64,000 nucleotides of DNA, from assembly GCA_965153455.1 (NCBI GenBank), contig OZ234494.1, forward strand, positions 4,154,001 through 4,218,000, read 5' to 3'. Under the pieces are notes generated by a model, which was given only the letters and a program-made list of their open reading frames with translations, was not told the DNA's origin and made no database searches. Below are positions 49,304 through 63,288 of the stretch, piece by piece; position 1 is the stretch's first letter; each line of letters begins with the position of its first letter. Source of the stretch: Sphagnum compactum (lineage: Eukaryota; Bryophyta; Sphagnopsida; Sphagnales). The position numbers were made by a program, and so were the translations under genes.

Positions 49304-50268
49304 ATGACATCCGTGTCTATCTTGTACAAACCTATGAAAGTAGATTTCACATTATTATTATTGCCAAATCGTGACCCATGAAGTTTGTGATGTTGAATAG
49401 TAAAAGGTAATGAAAGAATGAATAATTTTTGAATAAATAGGTAGTTTACATACAACACAACATGAGATGTTAACATGTAGTGGGTGAAAGCACACTATGG
49501 TGGCTAAAAAATGTAATTGCAAATATTATTTCTCAAAACAGGGCAACTTTTGACTTCCACCAAGCCAATATTAAAAGAGGTTTTCATAAATTATACTCTA
49601 AATAAGGCAGTTTAATAACCAAATGATGAAATTGTCAAAGGAAAATACTTTTTTTATTAATATTAAATGATTAAAAAGTATATTTGTGAGAATTTATATG
49701 TTGTCACAATATACTGCAAAGTGCAAATGTACTTTTAAAATGATTGAAATAATTGCAAAATTTAATGAAATATTTAATCATGTATTGAATATGAATTGAT
49801 TGTATCATTTCAATTACAATTAAAAATTTTGATTCATGTGATTTCACAAAAAACATCTTGACTAGTTTTTCATTCAAGCGATCATGTTTGTTGAAAAAAA
49901 ACATTTTGTTGAAAAATTACTTTCATTTGAAAGATGAAAAGAATTGTTGGAGGTCTTTGTATTAAAATCTATTATATATGTTTATCAAAATTCTAGATGA
50001 AATCAAAGAAAAACTAACCCCAAAATATACCCCCAAAAAGTACATTTTTTTGGCCTAAAATTGCCCCCCTTTAATGTGTTTTCACCTTAGTGAAAAGGTT
50101 AATGAACTTGATATATCAAAGCATGTGGACACCAATGTAGCTATTAATCAATCATTAATAGTTCACATCTATATAGCTAGGGTGTTGCCAAGAAGGTATA
50201 TGGCCAAGAAAAGTAATTGTCATTTTGAATGGTAACCCTAAAAACATACCCAACTTTTACAATGTAAG
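49304..50268. other. Right-arm stretch without a recognised gene
   Basis: Partner of left 25202-26157. A shared ~74-codon frame (left 25235-25459; right about 50000-50235) has stops in different places in the two arms and no recognised motif. It lies just upstream of the kinase-like remnant and could belong to it. Confidence 0.35.
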
Positions 50269-52124
50269 TGAATTGTAATAATAATTATCTTGAAGAATAA
50301 TTAACATCCATTATGCATGTCATTTTATTGGTATATTACATATGAAGGCAAAAACATCATGATTGTATAAAGTTTGGTTAATCAAGTACATGAAATTGCA
50401 CAAGAAGTAGTAGAAGAAAGAAACATAATGATAAATGAGAAGGAAAAGGAAGAAGGGGAATGTGTTCCAAAATATTTGTATGTAAAGTCATTGTAGGTAC
50501 ACATTTCTAGGATGTTCACCTCCAACACTAATGAATTATGTTACTTGCCAAAAAAAGAAGAAACAAATTTAGATGATGTGTTTCGAAAGCAACGAAATAG
50601 AATAAACAAAAACAAGTAAGAAACATAAAAAAATATGAAGGAATTGTGCCTAGGAGGAGATTGACGACAACAAGAAATGTTGAATGTTTTTTAAGACTCC
50701 AAAGAATAAAAGCGAGCAACAATCAAAGAACCTAGAATGCACGAGGGTGGATAATCAATGGAAGAAGTGCAGCTTGTAGAACATATTCAAGAACATCAAA
50801 CAAGAGCTACATGAACTTCGCAAAGGGCCAAGACAATGGGTATTCTAAGAAAAACATGCAACCTTTAATGTTGGACCTTCAAAAAAATCAAGTAAAAACA
50901 TGGCAAAGAATGTGTTGCCAAAAGAAAAAAATTCACAATTGGTTTGCATTAGCCCCACAAAAGTATACTATAGGTCTAAGCAAATATAAACATAGATAGA
51001 TTGGAGAAGAAAGAAAGAAACTAGGCAAATTGTGCAAGGTTGATAGGGCTACTTAAGGTTGAACAAAAAAACACATAGACATGAGTTGTTGGTATAGTTG
51101 TTGAATACTTGCAAGGTTAATACAAATGAAATTTTGCATGAATGAACAACAAGGTTGCATGTATCTATAGGGATTTTATTATAGCCAAGTTCAAGGTGGG
51201 TGCAAGATAAGGTGGATCAAATTTATTTATTTAATTAGAATTTAAATAATTACAATTAACTCACAACTCACATTGAAAAGACAAACCACAAATCACTAGA
51301 ATCTTGTTCTACCTTCAAGTTACACTTTCAAAACATACATTTAATTCAAAAACTTCTTTTTGAAAGAATTCACACATTGGAAAATACACACATGTTAATG
51401 TTTACATGTGTCTACATATGGCTACATGTGGTTGCAAGTTAGGGTAGCTCATTTTTGGCGAGTACACCATTCCAATTCCAATTTCCCCATTGATACCATT
51501 TTCTCAATCACACTTCCAAGCTTTTCTACTGCCTATCCTTTTTTTAAGATTGTGTTATTGTTTTCAACCAACAAGGATGGTAATGTCTTTGTCTACCCTC
51601 AAAAACTAAAATTTGAAATGTTAATACTTTCCAGACAATTTTAATCAACAACTCCTCATCTATCCAAATTATGAATTATAAAACATTAGTCTCAATCTTC
51701 AAAGAATGTCTTGAATATGATTCACCAGGTGGTCGCCAAATGTAAAAAGGTGAAAATGCGGTCCCCAAACATTACCATCCTTATGAAGGCAATGTCAAGG
51801 GTATAAAATGCAAGTTACTTCTACTTCCCAAAAAAACTACTATCATTTATTAACTTTACTACAACTACTTGTATAGTAGTTAGGTAGTAGTTCATGTAAA
51901 AGGTAATGAAAATTTTAAAAACTACTTGCCTTCAGTAGATAGTATTACCATTGAAGGTTGTCAATAATACAACTAATGAAACTTGTGGCGGAATAGTTTA
52001 TCACAAGAAGTTAAAACAAGATAAAATGAAGGGAGGACTAAAACATGATTACCTTTTAAACCTTCCAGGGTACCTTCAAGCATCTAATAAATTTAGCCTA
52101 ATGGGGTCTGTAAGCTTCCATAAA
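50269..52124. other. Right-arm-specific block Y
   Basis: Occupies the position of left block X (23517-25201) but is unrelated to it. It carries decayed coding matter on the plus strand (about 50540-51120 and 51950-52120) that runs towards the kinase-like remnant, so it is probably the gene's 5' part. Confidence 0.6.
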
Positions 52125-53995
52125 TGTATGCATTACTTATTCATGAAACAAAATTGGAATCAATTGCATTATTTAATACATTCCTTTTGATTCCTTTAAG
52201 ATGAAAATTATAATTAAAACAAAGACTTAAATTATTTTAAAAGACTCAAAAGGATATCTATATTATAATTAATATGTTCTTGAATTTTTTTATTAGATTA
52301 ACATGGCATCATTCTAGTTATAGTCATTTACCAATCCACTATAATCATAAAATAATAAATGTAATAAAAATTCAAAATAGTCCTTTATAGTCCTTTTTCA
52401 TTGAACCATCCTTTTGGGTACCCTAATTGTGAATATGCCCACTTACAACCATTGCGTGGAACCCTATGTGAGTATAAGTGGTCAAGTCCATGGCTAAGGG
52501 CAACCTTTTTTGCATTTTGTGAAAATTTTAGGACACCTTAAACTTTGATATTTCAAATTTTTAATTGTTTATAACTTGGAAAATCTTTCGGTTTTTCAGG
52601 CATCCTAGATTTCGACAATGTCATCCAAAGGACAATTTGACAAAAAACCCCCAAACTCTTTATCTCACACACATCTGACAGTTTTCCCTACAAACCTTTG
52701 AACGACCCACCTTCAGCCATGCATAAGCAAGGGGTTGCAAAAATGTCTAGTGGGGAAAACACTTCATTGACATAATCCTGAAAGCATCAAAGGCTTAAGG
52801 AAAATGACCCTAAATTAATCAACACATGGCAATTCTAGGAAATTATCATGAGTTTTTTCAAGGAGCACACAATGGCATACCTCGATGGTGCTTTTGTGAG
52901 CAAGAAAATAATTGGCTTGGATAAGTACAAACATGTCATGGAGAATAAGTTCCCTGCAATACAACAAGCTTCAAAAATTTTAAGGGTTTTTTATGTGGTT
53001 TGAATGCAAGATTTCAAATGTAATTACAAATTTATTGCAATGGTGTGAAGTCCTTTATCCATAAAAAGACAGGTCACATTGGACCACAATGGTGGCAAAC
53101 TTGTGTGAAAAATATTCATGGTGGGCCAAATTCTCAAAGATGTTTTTTGAAGAAGGTGAGGCTACCACCATGGATGGGAGAAGGCACTCGAAACCTTCTT
53201 GCCCAAATTGGAAGTTATGTTGTCTTGTGGATTTCAAGCATATCAAATGTGTTCCCATTGTTAAGTGGAGACAATCAAGGTGGTTATGGTGTGGTGCGTG
53301 AAGCGTGAATCAAAAAGTTTGATCACTTCCCAATCACCATTGAGTTGGTGGGGAAGACACCTAAGATAGATGATAAGCGAGAAGCGCATAAGCAACGTTT
53401 GGTGGAAGCTTTGGCCCACCTATGTGAACATTTAGGTGTCATTAAACTTTTCACCATCCATGCAAAAATCATGGAAGCTTACACACTATGGTCCAAAACG
53501 AGGGAACTCTTCGAGAAATGTTGGATTACAACACAAATTACTCCCCCATTATGGATAATTGAACCTTATTGTAGCAAGGGGGCCAAATATGGAAGGGTGA
53601 ACACGACTTGTTGCCTTTAAGAAAAATTTTATGAAGTTGGCATGGGCATTCATAAACATTATGAATGCAACACATCATTTGGAATTTTGCACGACTCGTT
53701 CAAGGATAACATTATGTTGCATTTTCTATCAAACAAACTAAATGTTGTGTACATAAGCATTTGCAATTGGGGTGAAGTCGGTTGCTTGCAAAATGTGACA
53801 CCATCATTGTATGGGTTTACCAAGGAGTAAGATGCCACCAACACAAGGAAAGTGTGTTGGTGGGTGGCCCTACAAAAAAATTGTTTACAAAAAATCGGAA
53901 CTACAAATTCCTTTCAACAAATGGCCAAACAACACCAAACAACTTTGAAGTCTGAAGCGTATTCAATGGGCAAGTGCAAATGTCATATGAGGTGA
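50540..53995 (+). pseudogene. Decayed protein-kinase-like gene, right-arm copy (longer)
   Basis: The kinase part starts with a glycine-rich loop (GGYGVVREA at about 53275). It then runs through GKTPKIDDKREAHKQR (about 53352), an EAYTLW segment, ILHDSFKDNIMLHF (about 53690, in place of the catalytic HRDxxxxN), ICNWG (about 53765, in place of DFG) and SEAYSMGK (about 53955, subdomain IX). Upstream pieces include FFKEHTMAYLDGAFVSKKII (about 52855), KQDKMKGGLKHDYLLNLPGY (about 52018) and a basic, helical-looking stretch (50540-51080). Multiple frameshifts and stops make it non-functional. Protein kinases phosphorylate Ser/Thr; this lineage may have been atypical even before decay. Boundaries and exon structure are uncertain. 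Confidence 0.5.
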
Positions 53996-54652
53996 AGAAT
54001 GGGGGTGAAGATTGGGATGTAGAATATTTTGTGGCCAATTCAACCAACATGTAATTTAAGAAGGTGATCCATGACATGTATAAGCCAAATCTAGAAGCAT
54101 GAAAAATTGTTCAACACATTGTGCGCACATTGATTGGGCCTCCATATAATTGGATTACACCTTATGAATGTTCTCAAAAGCAGCCATAGATAGTTTGTAA
54201 TTGTTGCATATGAAATTTGATGTAATTTGCATGATCTTTCAAATTTGACATGTTTTGGACTTGCGGCTTTTATGAAACCCAATTTTGCTAAGGATTCACA
54301 TTGTCATGTGTAATCATATTTGAAATCTGTGAATATTTTTTTGACAGATTTGAAATTTGTGGATCTATGTTTTAGATTGATGATATCTTTTTTGTAAATA
54401 TAAGATACAATGATCATTTACACAAATTTTGCCCATCCATCACCTAAGTTTTTCAATTATGGTTAATTGGATTTTCCATTGATAATATGTTTCAATAACC
54501 AGTCTCATAATAATTGATAGACATTAAGCAATGAAAAAGAATCAATATAAATTCATTTGAAATAAAATTTTTAATGCAAATACAAACCATTCATTCTTTA
54601 GACTTTGTTTTTGGTTTTCATTCTTTTTCAATTGTGGGGATTTATAGTATAT

Positions 54653-54654
<2 letters not shown>

Positions 54655-54703
<49 letters not shown>
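54655..54703. repeat. (TA)n microsatellite, expanded in the right arm
   Basis: About 24 TA units. The left-arm counterpart near 20972-20982 has only about five. This accounts for some of the coordinate drift between arms. Confidence 0.85.
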
Positions 54704-54707
<4 letters not shown>

Positions 54708-54844
54708 AAATTATTTTGGATGTAAAAAAATCTTTTGATTCTTTAATCATTTTGGACCAAAACAAATTTGAAATAGCCATAAAACATTGGACAAAAACAC
54801 TCGAACAACCTTTGTTGCCCATCACCAAAAGAGTTGTTGTTTGA

Positions 54845-55190
54845 CATTTGATAATGTTGGTAGCCAAAGAGAATGGCAACCCAAATTGGAAGTTGGTGAT
54901 GGAAAAGCTAGCGATCCAAAATTTGGCAACATAAAATGTGACAACTGAAAAATTAGCAACCAAAAAGTGAGCGACCAAAAATGTGTAGTGACCAAAAATG
55001 TGGCAACCAAAAATGTTGGCAATAGAATCTTGTGGCAATGGAAACTTATCGCAATCAAAAACATGGCAATTAAAACATGTGGTGACAAAAGCCTAGTGAC
55101 GAAAACTTGTGGTGATTGAAAACTTAGTGACAAAAACATGTGGTGATTGAAATTTTGGCAACCAAACTCCTATGGCGATCAAAAGACATT
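54845..55190 (-). repeat. Degenerate minisatellite, right copy
   Basis: Partner of 20500-20800 with slightly more units; words such as GTGGCAATNGAAA and TGGCAACCAAAA recur every 15-20 bases. The long minus-strand frames here are by-products of the repeat. Confidence 0.65.
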
Positions 55191-58100
55191 TTAATCACCA
55201 TAGGGTGTATGATGACCAAAAAAAGGCTCTAGCTTTACTCACCCATAAAACAGCCCTGAATAGCCCAAGATGGCCTTTGACCTTTGATCTAGGTTGACTT
55301 AGGCTAACCTTACATTAACATGACGCAAAACTTTGCTTGAATTAAAATTTGGATCACAAAATGGAAACCACTCGTACAATACCATACCACTAAACCACTA
55401 GACAAATCACACTACTAAACACAATGGATTGACCACCAAAACATAGTGGATTAAACCATTAAACTAAAATGCTCGTGGAGAAAACCATTGCATTCATGGT
55501 TCAAACCACTAAACCAAGTGGGTGTATAATTTTTTTTAAAAACTCAATGAGTAGCCACCAATAAGGTGTTAGATGGTTTTTGGGTGATCAAGTTGCCACA
55601 TGATTTGAACCACACCTTAGTCCATTGTACTTATGATCTAATCGACTATTGTGGTTTTCTAGCAATACAATGAAAATTTATGGAATGTATAGTGACCTTG
55701 GATGTAGTTTCTAATATTGTAATATTTAAATTATAATCTACTATGATATCATTAGTTAATGAACTAAAAAATCAATGTGAATAAATTTTTTAAAATATAA
55801 ATTTTTAATATACATGTTAAGATATTATAAATTGAAATCCACCCAAAAATGATTATGATATCAACATTTGAAAATAAGGCCCATTTTAGATCAATTAAAT
55901 ATCCATAAATTTTTATTTGGTATATATATGTTTTTTAGTCACATATATAATGACTAAATATATTGTTTGAAATCTAAATATAGTCACAAATTTGGTATAT
56001 TATTTGTTCTATGGCATGTTAACAACATGTCAATGCATGATACTCTACAAAAAATTACAATGTGATACAAAAATTGAGTCACCCTATCTTGCAACCACCC
56101 CAACATATGCACACACTTCAAATGTCATAAATGTCAAAAGGAAAGGCATGCAACAAACGTTTAAATTGCTTTAAATGTTAAGGGGCCCAAACTATAAATG
56201 TTTTAACAAGTTGTACTTTGCACTTCTTTTGACAAAGAAAACATCACAAATATTTGCAAATTCCTCAAGTTCAATTTCATTTTCAAATTCAACAACAAAT
56301 TCTTCTATTAACTTTGAAACTACCTTGCATGCAGCTGTAAGGTGAAAAGGTTTAGAACATCCAATCATTAAATCATATGGCCAATCAACAAGTAATCTTG
56401 TCTTTTTGCACCTTTGACCTGTGCAATTAATGTCTAACTTTACCTAATTTGACCAATTTTGGATGTCCTTCGATAAATAGTTAAACTTTGCATTAGTTGT
56501 TAGGTACAAGTGAATAATATCGGGATAATGTCGCAATGTTCACTATGTTGTTCACTATTCCAAATATTATAATCCAAATTCTTTATTTGATAATTCAAAA
56601 GGTTGAAGAAAGGCCTCATTCCCAACTCACAAAAATGTTATAATAGCTTTCTCCAAATATTTTTACTAACAAAAATCGATTCATCAAGGTGGTCAATTTG
56701 TAACCAACATCTACAAAATGCAATGAAAACTCTAGTACTTGATAAAAAACAATTCCATAATTGTGGCTTTTACTCTACACCTTGGACATTCACAATGATA
56801 TTATTGTTACCATATCCTCCAAGGTCAAAGAGACACCAATATAAACCATTAACACTCGGTTCATGCTACACACCAACATAATTAACCTCTAGAGTGAAAT
56901 TTCCATGAAAATAACTATAATAAATAATTGTGAAAAATATAATAATTGTGAGAGCAACAAGAAGGGATGTCTGAAGAGAAGAAAGCATGCAGTGTTAGAA
57001 AACAAGAATATGAAATAAAAATTATGTGAAAGGAAGTTAGCCCAATTTGAAAGCAACAACTTAAAAAGTTGGTTCGCTTGCAATTGATCAAATTGGAGAC
57101 TAACAAGATTAGAAGCCAAATGCCAAGAACAAGTAAACACAAATAATACCTATGACAATTGCATATATTTATATATAACACTTTGAAATCAATGACAAGA
57201 ACAAAAAAAAACATAGCAGACCATCCAAAACTTGTACATAAAGTTTCATGAAAGGGATAAACAAAGAAATTTGTAGTTTGGAAAACTTATCTAGATGACA
57301 CTTTCATCTAGGTTGAACTCATTTACAAATGCCATACTTGAGTAAAGAGTTTCCATTGACATAAGTCATCATCCTTTGGCGCATGCCATTTCAAGGTAGC
57401 ATTCAAGAAAAGATCCAAAGGGAGAAAAAATGTGCAACAATGTGGGTTGTTGATCAAGTCAATTCATGCCTCCTCGATAATGCTCAAAAAACCTTAGATA
57501 CCAGAAAGAAAATCATCAATTTTCATAAATGTAACAAGTTGGGATTTTGAAAAATAACCTTGGTCACTTTTTTGTGCCTTGGTGGAGGTAGACCCAAGTA
57601 CCATATTTTTTTATTGGGTCAAAATATTAGGTGAGTACCATAAATCTTGGATTTGCCAGGTTGGAGCAAGGGGTAGGACTTTCACAAGTTCACCTTTAGA
57701 TATTATATTCTTGTATAATTAGTCAAGGAATTAACAATGTTTTGGACAACAATCAAAAGACCAACCAACACCATTTGAAATTGGAACCCTCCCAAACCAT
57801 GGGGCTTTCTATGTTGCTTTTTGTATTATCAAAAAGCTTTCAACAAAACAATGTGCATGAATTTTTTGACTAACAAAACATTTTGGCTCCAAAAATTGAT
57901 TTTTAAAAATTGAACATTTTTTTCATGGTTGGGTTTTTATTAAGTTGTATCTATGGGACAATTGGAAAGGTTCGTTTTATAATCTCTTTTTATATTCTAT
58001 ATCTTAATAGGCTGCGACAACTTTTATGGGTTTCTAGAAAGTTGTATGTCTCAAAGCCTTTAAGAGTTTTGTGTTAAAAAAAAACATTTTTTCATAGGTT

Positions 58101-61100
58101 ATGGCATCTTTTATAGTATGATAAAAAGACATAGGGACATCATAACTTTTTCTTCTTCTTTTCCTGATCTAGCTATAGTTTTTTCATAAGAATTTTGAAG
58201 TTAAGACCATTTCAACCAAAATAATATTGGGTTTAATATACTTACGTGAATGGCACAAGGACCTGCTAATGTCCATGGATAATAAGATATTGATAATTAA
58301 TAATCATGGTCAAAGAATTAAGCATTGAAGAAAGTGGAATGCAAAGGGCACTTGTTTACTAAAGTAATATCCCATTGTTAACCATGGGATTTGTAGGTTT
58401 CAATCACTTGTGTGCAATTGTATAACCCAAATTTGCATATAACCACATTCAAATTTTTAAATGTCAAATTTCACACACATGCAAAAAATAAAAGTGAAAA
58501 AAGGATTATTGTGTTGCATATTTCCTTTATTTGGGGGGGGGGGGGAGATCACCAATTTAAAACATTGATATTTTTTTGTCACATTTCCACTTGGATTTTA
58601 AAGGGGCAGGGGGGAGAAGGGGCTTGAGGTGGGCATTTTTCTTAATATTTTTTCACACTTTGAATAGGTTCTACAAACATATTTCCATTTAATGTTAAAT
58701 CCCACTTATAATGCAATGAAAATTTGAAAGGGAAAAAAAACCACCTTGATAAATTTTACCATTATTTAACCAAATATTTATTTTCAAGATTATACAAGAA
58801 CTAGATAAATAGTTGATTAAGGATTGCTTACATTATTCCTAAAATTATTTTCCAAACTATGTGAAATGTAATTTTCTTTTGCTTTAAAGCATTAAACTAT
58901 AAAATCATTAAGGTATAATGTTTGTTGAAGGCCTACATGCCTACCCCTCTACCAACCTCCCTTTGAACCTCCATAAATCTTTACAACTAATGAGTCTTCA
59001 ATTTCCATGCATCTTTTAGATTTTAGGTGATTAAGAAACACAACTCTTCAATTCATATATCTAACATAAATTGCTTAAAAAAAATGAAAGAAAATTGTAT
59101 CAACTTCCCTTATAACCTCTGTGAATCTTTACAATTATTGATTCCTTACTTGCCATGCCTATTTTTAGAACTCAACCTATGTTTAAAGGATTGTACAACC
59201 CTTCAATTCTCACATCCAAAACAAATAGCTTGAATACAATTCAAAAAAAGAAGTACTAACCTTGATGGAAGGTCTATAAATCCTTGCAATTATTGACTAT
59301 TCAATTGCCATGTGTCTTTCTAGATGTTTAAAGAGACACAACTCTTCAACTCTCAAATCTAAAATAAATAATTCTAAGAGAAACAAAAGAAATCGAAATA
59401 TCAATTTTCTTGGAACCTTTATAAATTGACTCTTCAATTGACTATGTCTTTTTAAATCTCTAGATGGTAAAATAAACACAACTCTTCCATTTTCAAATGT
59501 AAGATAAATAGTTGAACAAAGATAAAGAAAACTAAGAAGAAAAGGGGGGCTATAGTTCAAATGAGGAAAGGGGATAGAAGGAAGAAGGGGGAAAAGTGAG
59601 GAAGACAAAAGGTGGGAAAGAAAAAAAGGAACTTGAAAAAGGGAGAGTGGGAAGTAAGACATTACATTAACATTGAAGGGTGTAACATTGCAAATTACAA
59701 ATCAAAGTTTGTCCACTATAAGTTGAACAAGATTAGTCTTGGCTCCTCCCATGAATCCCTAGACAATTATTTACATTGTAATGTCCCATTGTCACTTTTG
59801 TTTGCTCAGTATCATGTCTCAATCTCAATAACATAAATGCATTCAAGAAATCTCTAAATTGGTTGATTCATGCATGAATTCCACAAATAAATGATGATAA
59901 AATCCAATTATTGTTGTTTCAACAATGGGTAGATTGCCAATCTATCACGTCAATTTGAAGCTTTGAAATGGTTCAAAATCTTGGTCCGATGCTTTTCAAT
60001 AAAGTCACAATTCATAGTTTCTTACAAACTTTAAGTCTAGGAATAACCATCTTTTGAAGGTTTTCAATATTGTGAAATATTTTCCTATTATTTTCCCCAT
60101 AGAAGTTTGTAAGACCTTATTGCATCACAAACACACAAAATATGAAAATCTTTTTCACAAACCACTAACTTGTTATAATAACTAACCAATATGGGTGGTT
60201 ATGTATCCATGTTGTTTACAATTTAACCTTGCTTGATGCTTGTGGAATTGATGCAAAATAAAGAGAAGCAATGCATCCCACAACAAAATTCTCCAAATGG
60301 AACCTTGAAATGTGATGCAACGATATATTGTTATCATAATATTTTTTTGTTGTTGCTCATGAGTCATAACAACCTGTAATGAGGTTCCAATTTCCACAAG
60401 TGGGTACTAATTCCCTTTGTTCCACGCTAACCAAATTATTTCACATTCCGTCAACATTGTAGTAGTTTGGTTGACTACATTGTTAACAAAATGTGAAAGC
60501 GTTTGGTATGTGTTGTGTGTCCACTTTTATTTGTTACTAAGACCTAGCCATAAAACATAAAATCTTTCATGACCCCATATAGCAAATTTTAGTTGATTTA
60601 ATCCCATATTCAATTCCAAATTGGAAAAACCAAGTTGTATTAGTGTTCTTTTTTTTCAATTTTGTGATATTGCTCAAGTGACAAGCATCTATAAGTATGC
60701 TTAACCAAATTTGGCAATATTTAAATTATGAAAATAGAAATTTTGGCAATTTTTGGCAATTGTTTTTTTTAAAAATCATTTTTGGAGATTTTTCTTCAAA
60801 AACATGGAGTCTAAAACATAATATTTCTTTTTCAAAATATATTTCACAAAATGGTGAAAATTCACTATTAAAAAAATCAAACAATTGCACCATTGGATTA
60901 AAAATTGTCACAAGTCAAATAAAAAATTAATGTTTAATTTGGATTTTAAATGGTTTATGTGTAATATTTTCATAACCCCTTCACCATTCTATATAAAAAT
61001 CAAACTGTTATTATTGTGGAATAATGTCTTCATTTGTAGTTTAAAATAGCAACTAAATTCGCTTTATTATAATTTCAATTTTCTTTAGCTAGTTATCTTT

Positions 61101-63060
61101 TGTGTCTTTTCAAATTATAACACCTAGAAATTGGTCAAATATATTGTTTTGTCATAATGTAAATGTTTGGTATATATTTGAGGTTCACCTCTATTCAACG
61201 GTAGGTAATTTCTTTGACGTAGGTTTAAAAAGGTATTTGCAAAACCCACTAAGTAATTTGTTTCATTTTGCGTTGCATTTGGTTATGATGGATTTGTTTC
61301 ACCTATCATTGTGTTTAACTGATAATTTATATTCATCCTTGTAATTGCCTTTCCATTTATTTCACTAGTTATGTTCAACAAGACATTTATTCCCTTGAAG
61401 CCTCTATGGATTATGCCACTATTTGCTAGTATAGGAATGTCTTAACCATTACTAAAGGTGTAGCAAGGTTTTTTTTCTATTTTTGTTTATTTTTCCTTTA
61501 AGATGTTTTTGACCTAATGTACTCATCTAAGTTATACTAGTCCTCAATTGCCAAAGTGCCACATTTTACAAAAAAAACACCCATGTTCCAAATTACCTTA
61601 TCATTTTCACTATGTCTCTCACATCTCCAGCCATGGGATTATTGTAGCATAAATGTGACCAAGGTTGCCCTCAATTTATGTTGCAATAAATCCCAAAGGT
61701 TTTTGGGATAATTTTCCCTCAAACCAAAATGAAATGACATGTTAACTTGGCATTAATCCTAAATTTAATGTTTCTTGATGATATTGAATAATGTTTAATT
61801 CATTGAAAAATCAATTCATATTCAACCCATCAACTCTTTTTTCCCACCATTCCAAGTTAATGAATGAAAACCAACTACTTACACACCTTTTCATAAGTTG
61901 ATTAAATTAATGAATTCTACAATCTTTTGAAGTTGTTGGAGCTTGCTGATTAATCATCAAAATGAATAGGCTACAAATAAGTAGATTATTATATATGCGG
62001 CCTCAACCTAAACCATTGCTAAACATTTTCCCACATATGAATATAATTGCCCTTTGCTTTGTTGTTAAATTGATTTTAATAGGCCAAAATAAACACTTGC
62101 ATCACATTATTGTATTGTGTGAAAATTATTCCAAATCTCCAAACATGTTTTGGTCAATATGAAAATAAAATAATTTCCCTTGTAAGTTGTCTTAAAATAG
62201 GTGCAAACTTGAAATTTACTTTCAATTCATAAATTATTTGTCCCCATTCATCCCTCTAAGTGAATTCTTAAATTCAATCAAAAGATTCACACTATGATTA
62301 AATAACTTGAAAATGTGAGTAATGGTTGATCACTCCCAAAATCACTTCATTTAACCAAAAATTTGTTGGCCCTCGACTTAGGCAACAACATCCACCTTGA
62401 CCTTCAAGGCCATAATGTCTAGTGTAAGTCAAATATTGTGCAATTGAATATGAAAGCATCAACATTTTCCTAAACTCAACTTCTCTTATGAACACCCACA
62501 TTCACATCCAAAGTGCACCCATCTATACTTAGATGTTTTTCTTGAAGGTTTGCATTTATGAATCACAAGTATGATGTAGTGGATGATATCCACATTTATA
62601 AACCTTCAAAGAAATGTAATCATCCAAATGGATGAAACTAATATATCATCAACAATCATCCACTTTTGTCCACTTCTTATATTTTGCAAGAAGTCCTTAT
62701 GGACATTCATTTGACATTTTCCAATGTGGAAGCCATAACACAACTTCCATAAATCTTCCTTCTTTATCTATGAATGTGAAAAATACACCCCAATTTAGAT
62801 GTGACTTGACCCACATTAATTTGGAGTACAATTTTATAACTTAGCCTTATTCACCTCCATGTCCATTTTTTGTATTTTCACATTGTGAAAAAAAATTGGA
62901 TACACAAATTCATATTTTACATATTTTTAAGTTCTCCACAAAACAATATAACTCAAGAGCAAAACCTTGGGTTTCCCTAAAACTAAAGACACCAATCAAA
63001 ATGCAAGATGAGACTATGCCAAAGAAAAAAGACCACAAAAAAAACTCAAATTTCCTTCTC
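55191..63060. other. Right-arm interior without recognised genes
   Basis: Partner of left 12,510-20,480. It contains a G-run near 58530 matching the left C-run, a CCAAATTTGGC module near 60650-60730, and small shared frames without domains. Differences from the left arm are scattered substitutions and short indels. Confidence 0.45.
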
Positions 63061-63075
63061 AACTCAATGGGTTTT

Positions 63076-63288
63076 ACACAACACCCAACATGTGGTGTGC
63101 ATGACACACAAAAACCTAAAGTACTGAATACCAAATGAAAACAGAAGAACTTCTTGTTGCACCTCTCTTGGAAGAGAGACCAACTCACCCTGGTAGGGTT
63201 GCATGATGCCCTGTAAAACTTCCAACATTTCCACAGTGCACTATCTCTCTCTCCTAATCTGCATACAGATAAGACATGGTCTCAAACT
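63076..63288. other. Right flank between the arm and the RanGAP-like remnant
   Basis: About 210 bases of unique-looking DNA with no counterpart outside the left arm. No feature recognised. Confidence 0.4.

Larger units (their letters stand above)
44079..63075 (-). repeat. Giant inverted repeat, right arm (19.0 kb)
   Basis: Reverse-complement partner of 12502-29400. The inner edge is at 44079, where TCTTTTCCTTGACA matches the left arm and the preceding bases do not. The outer edge is at 63068-63075 (CTCAACTCAAT, then weak matching). The right arm is about 2.1 kb longer, mostly through a 1,962-bp segment (47342-49303) absent from the left. No target-site duplication is visible at the outer edges. 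Confidence 0.95.

Noticed and set aside
12502-63075. Ordinary DNA transposon with giant terminal inverted repeats
   Set aside because: No target-site duplication at the outer edges, no conserved terminal motif, and the inner arm edge cuts a retroelement; the arms contain separate decayed transposons.
12502-63075. Assembly fold-back or chimeric-read artefact
   Set aside because: The arms differ by about 2% or more, with distinct multi-hundred-base to 2-kb differences, and the spacer is unique, which a technical fold-back would not produce.
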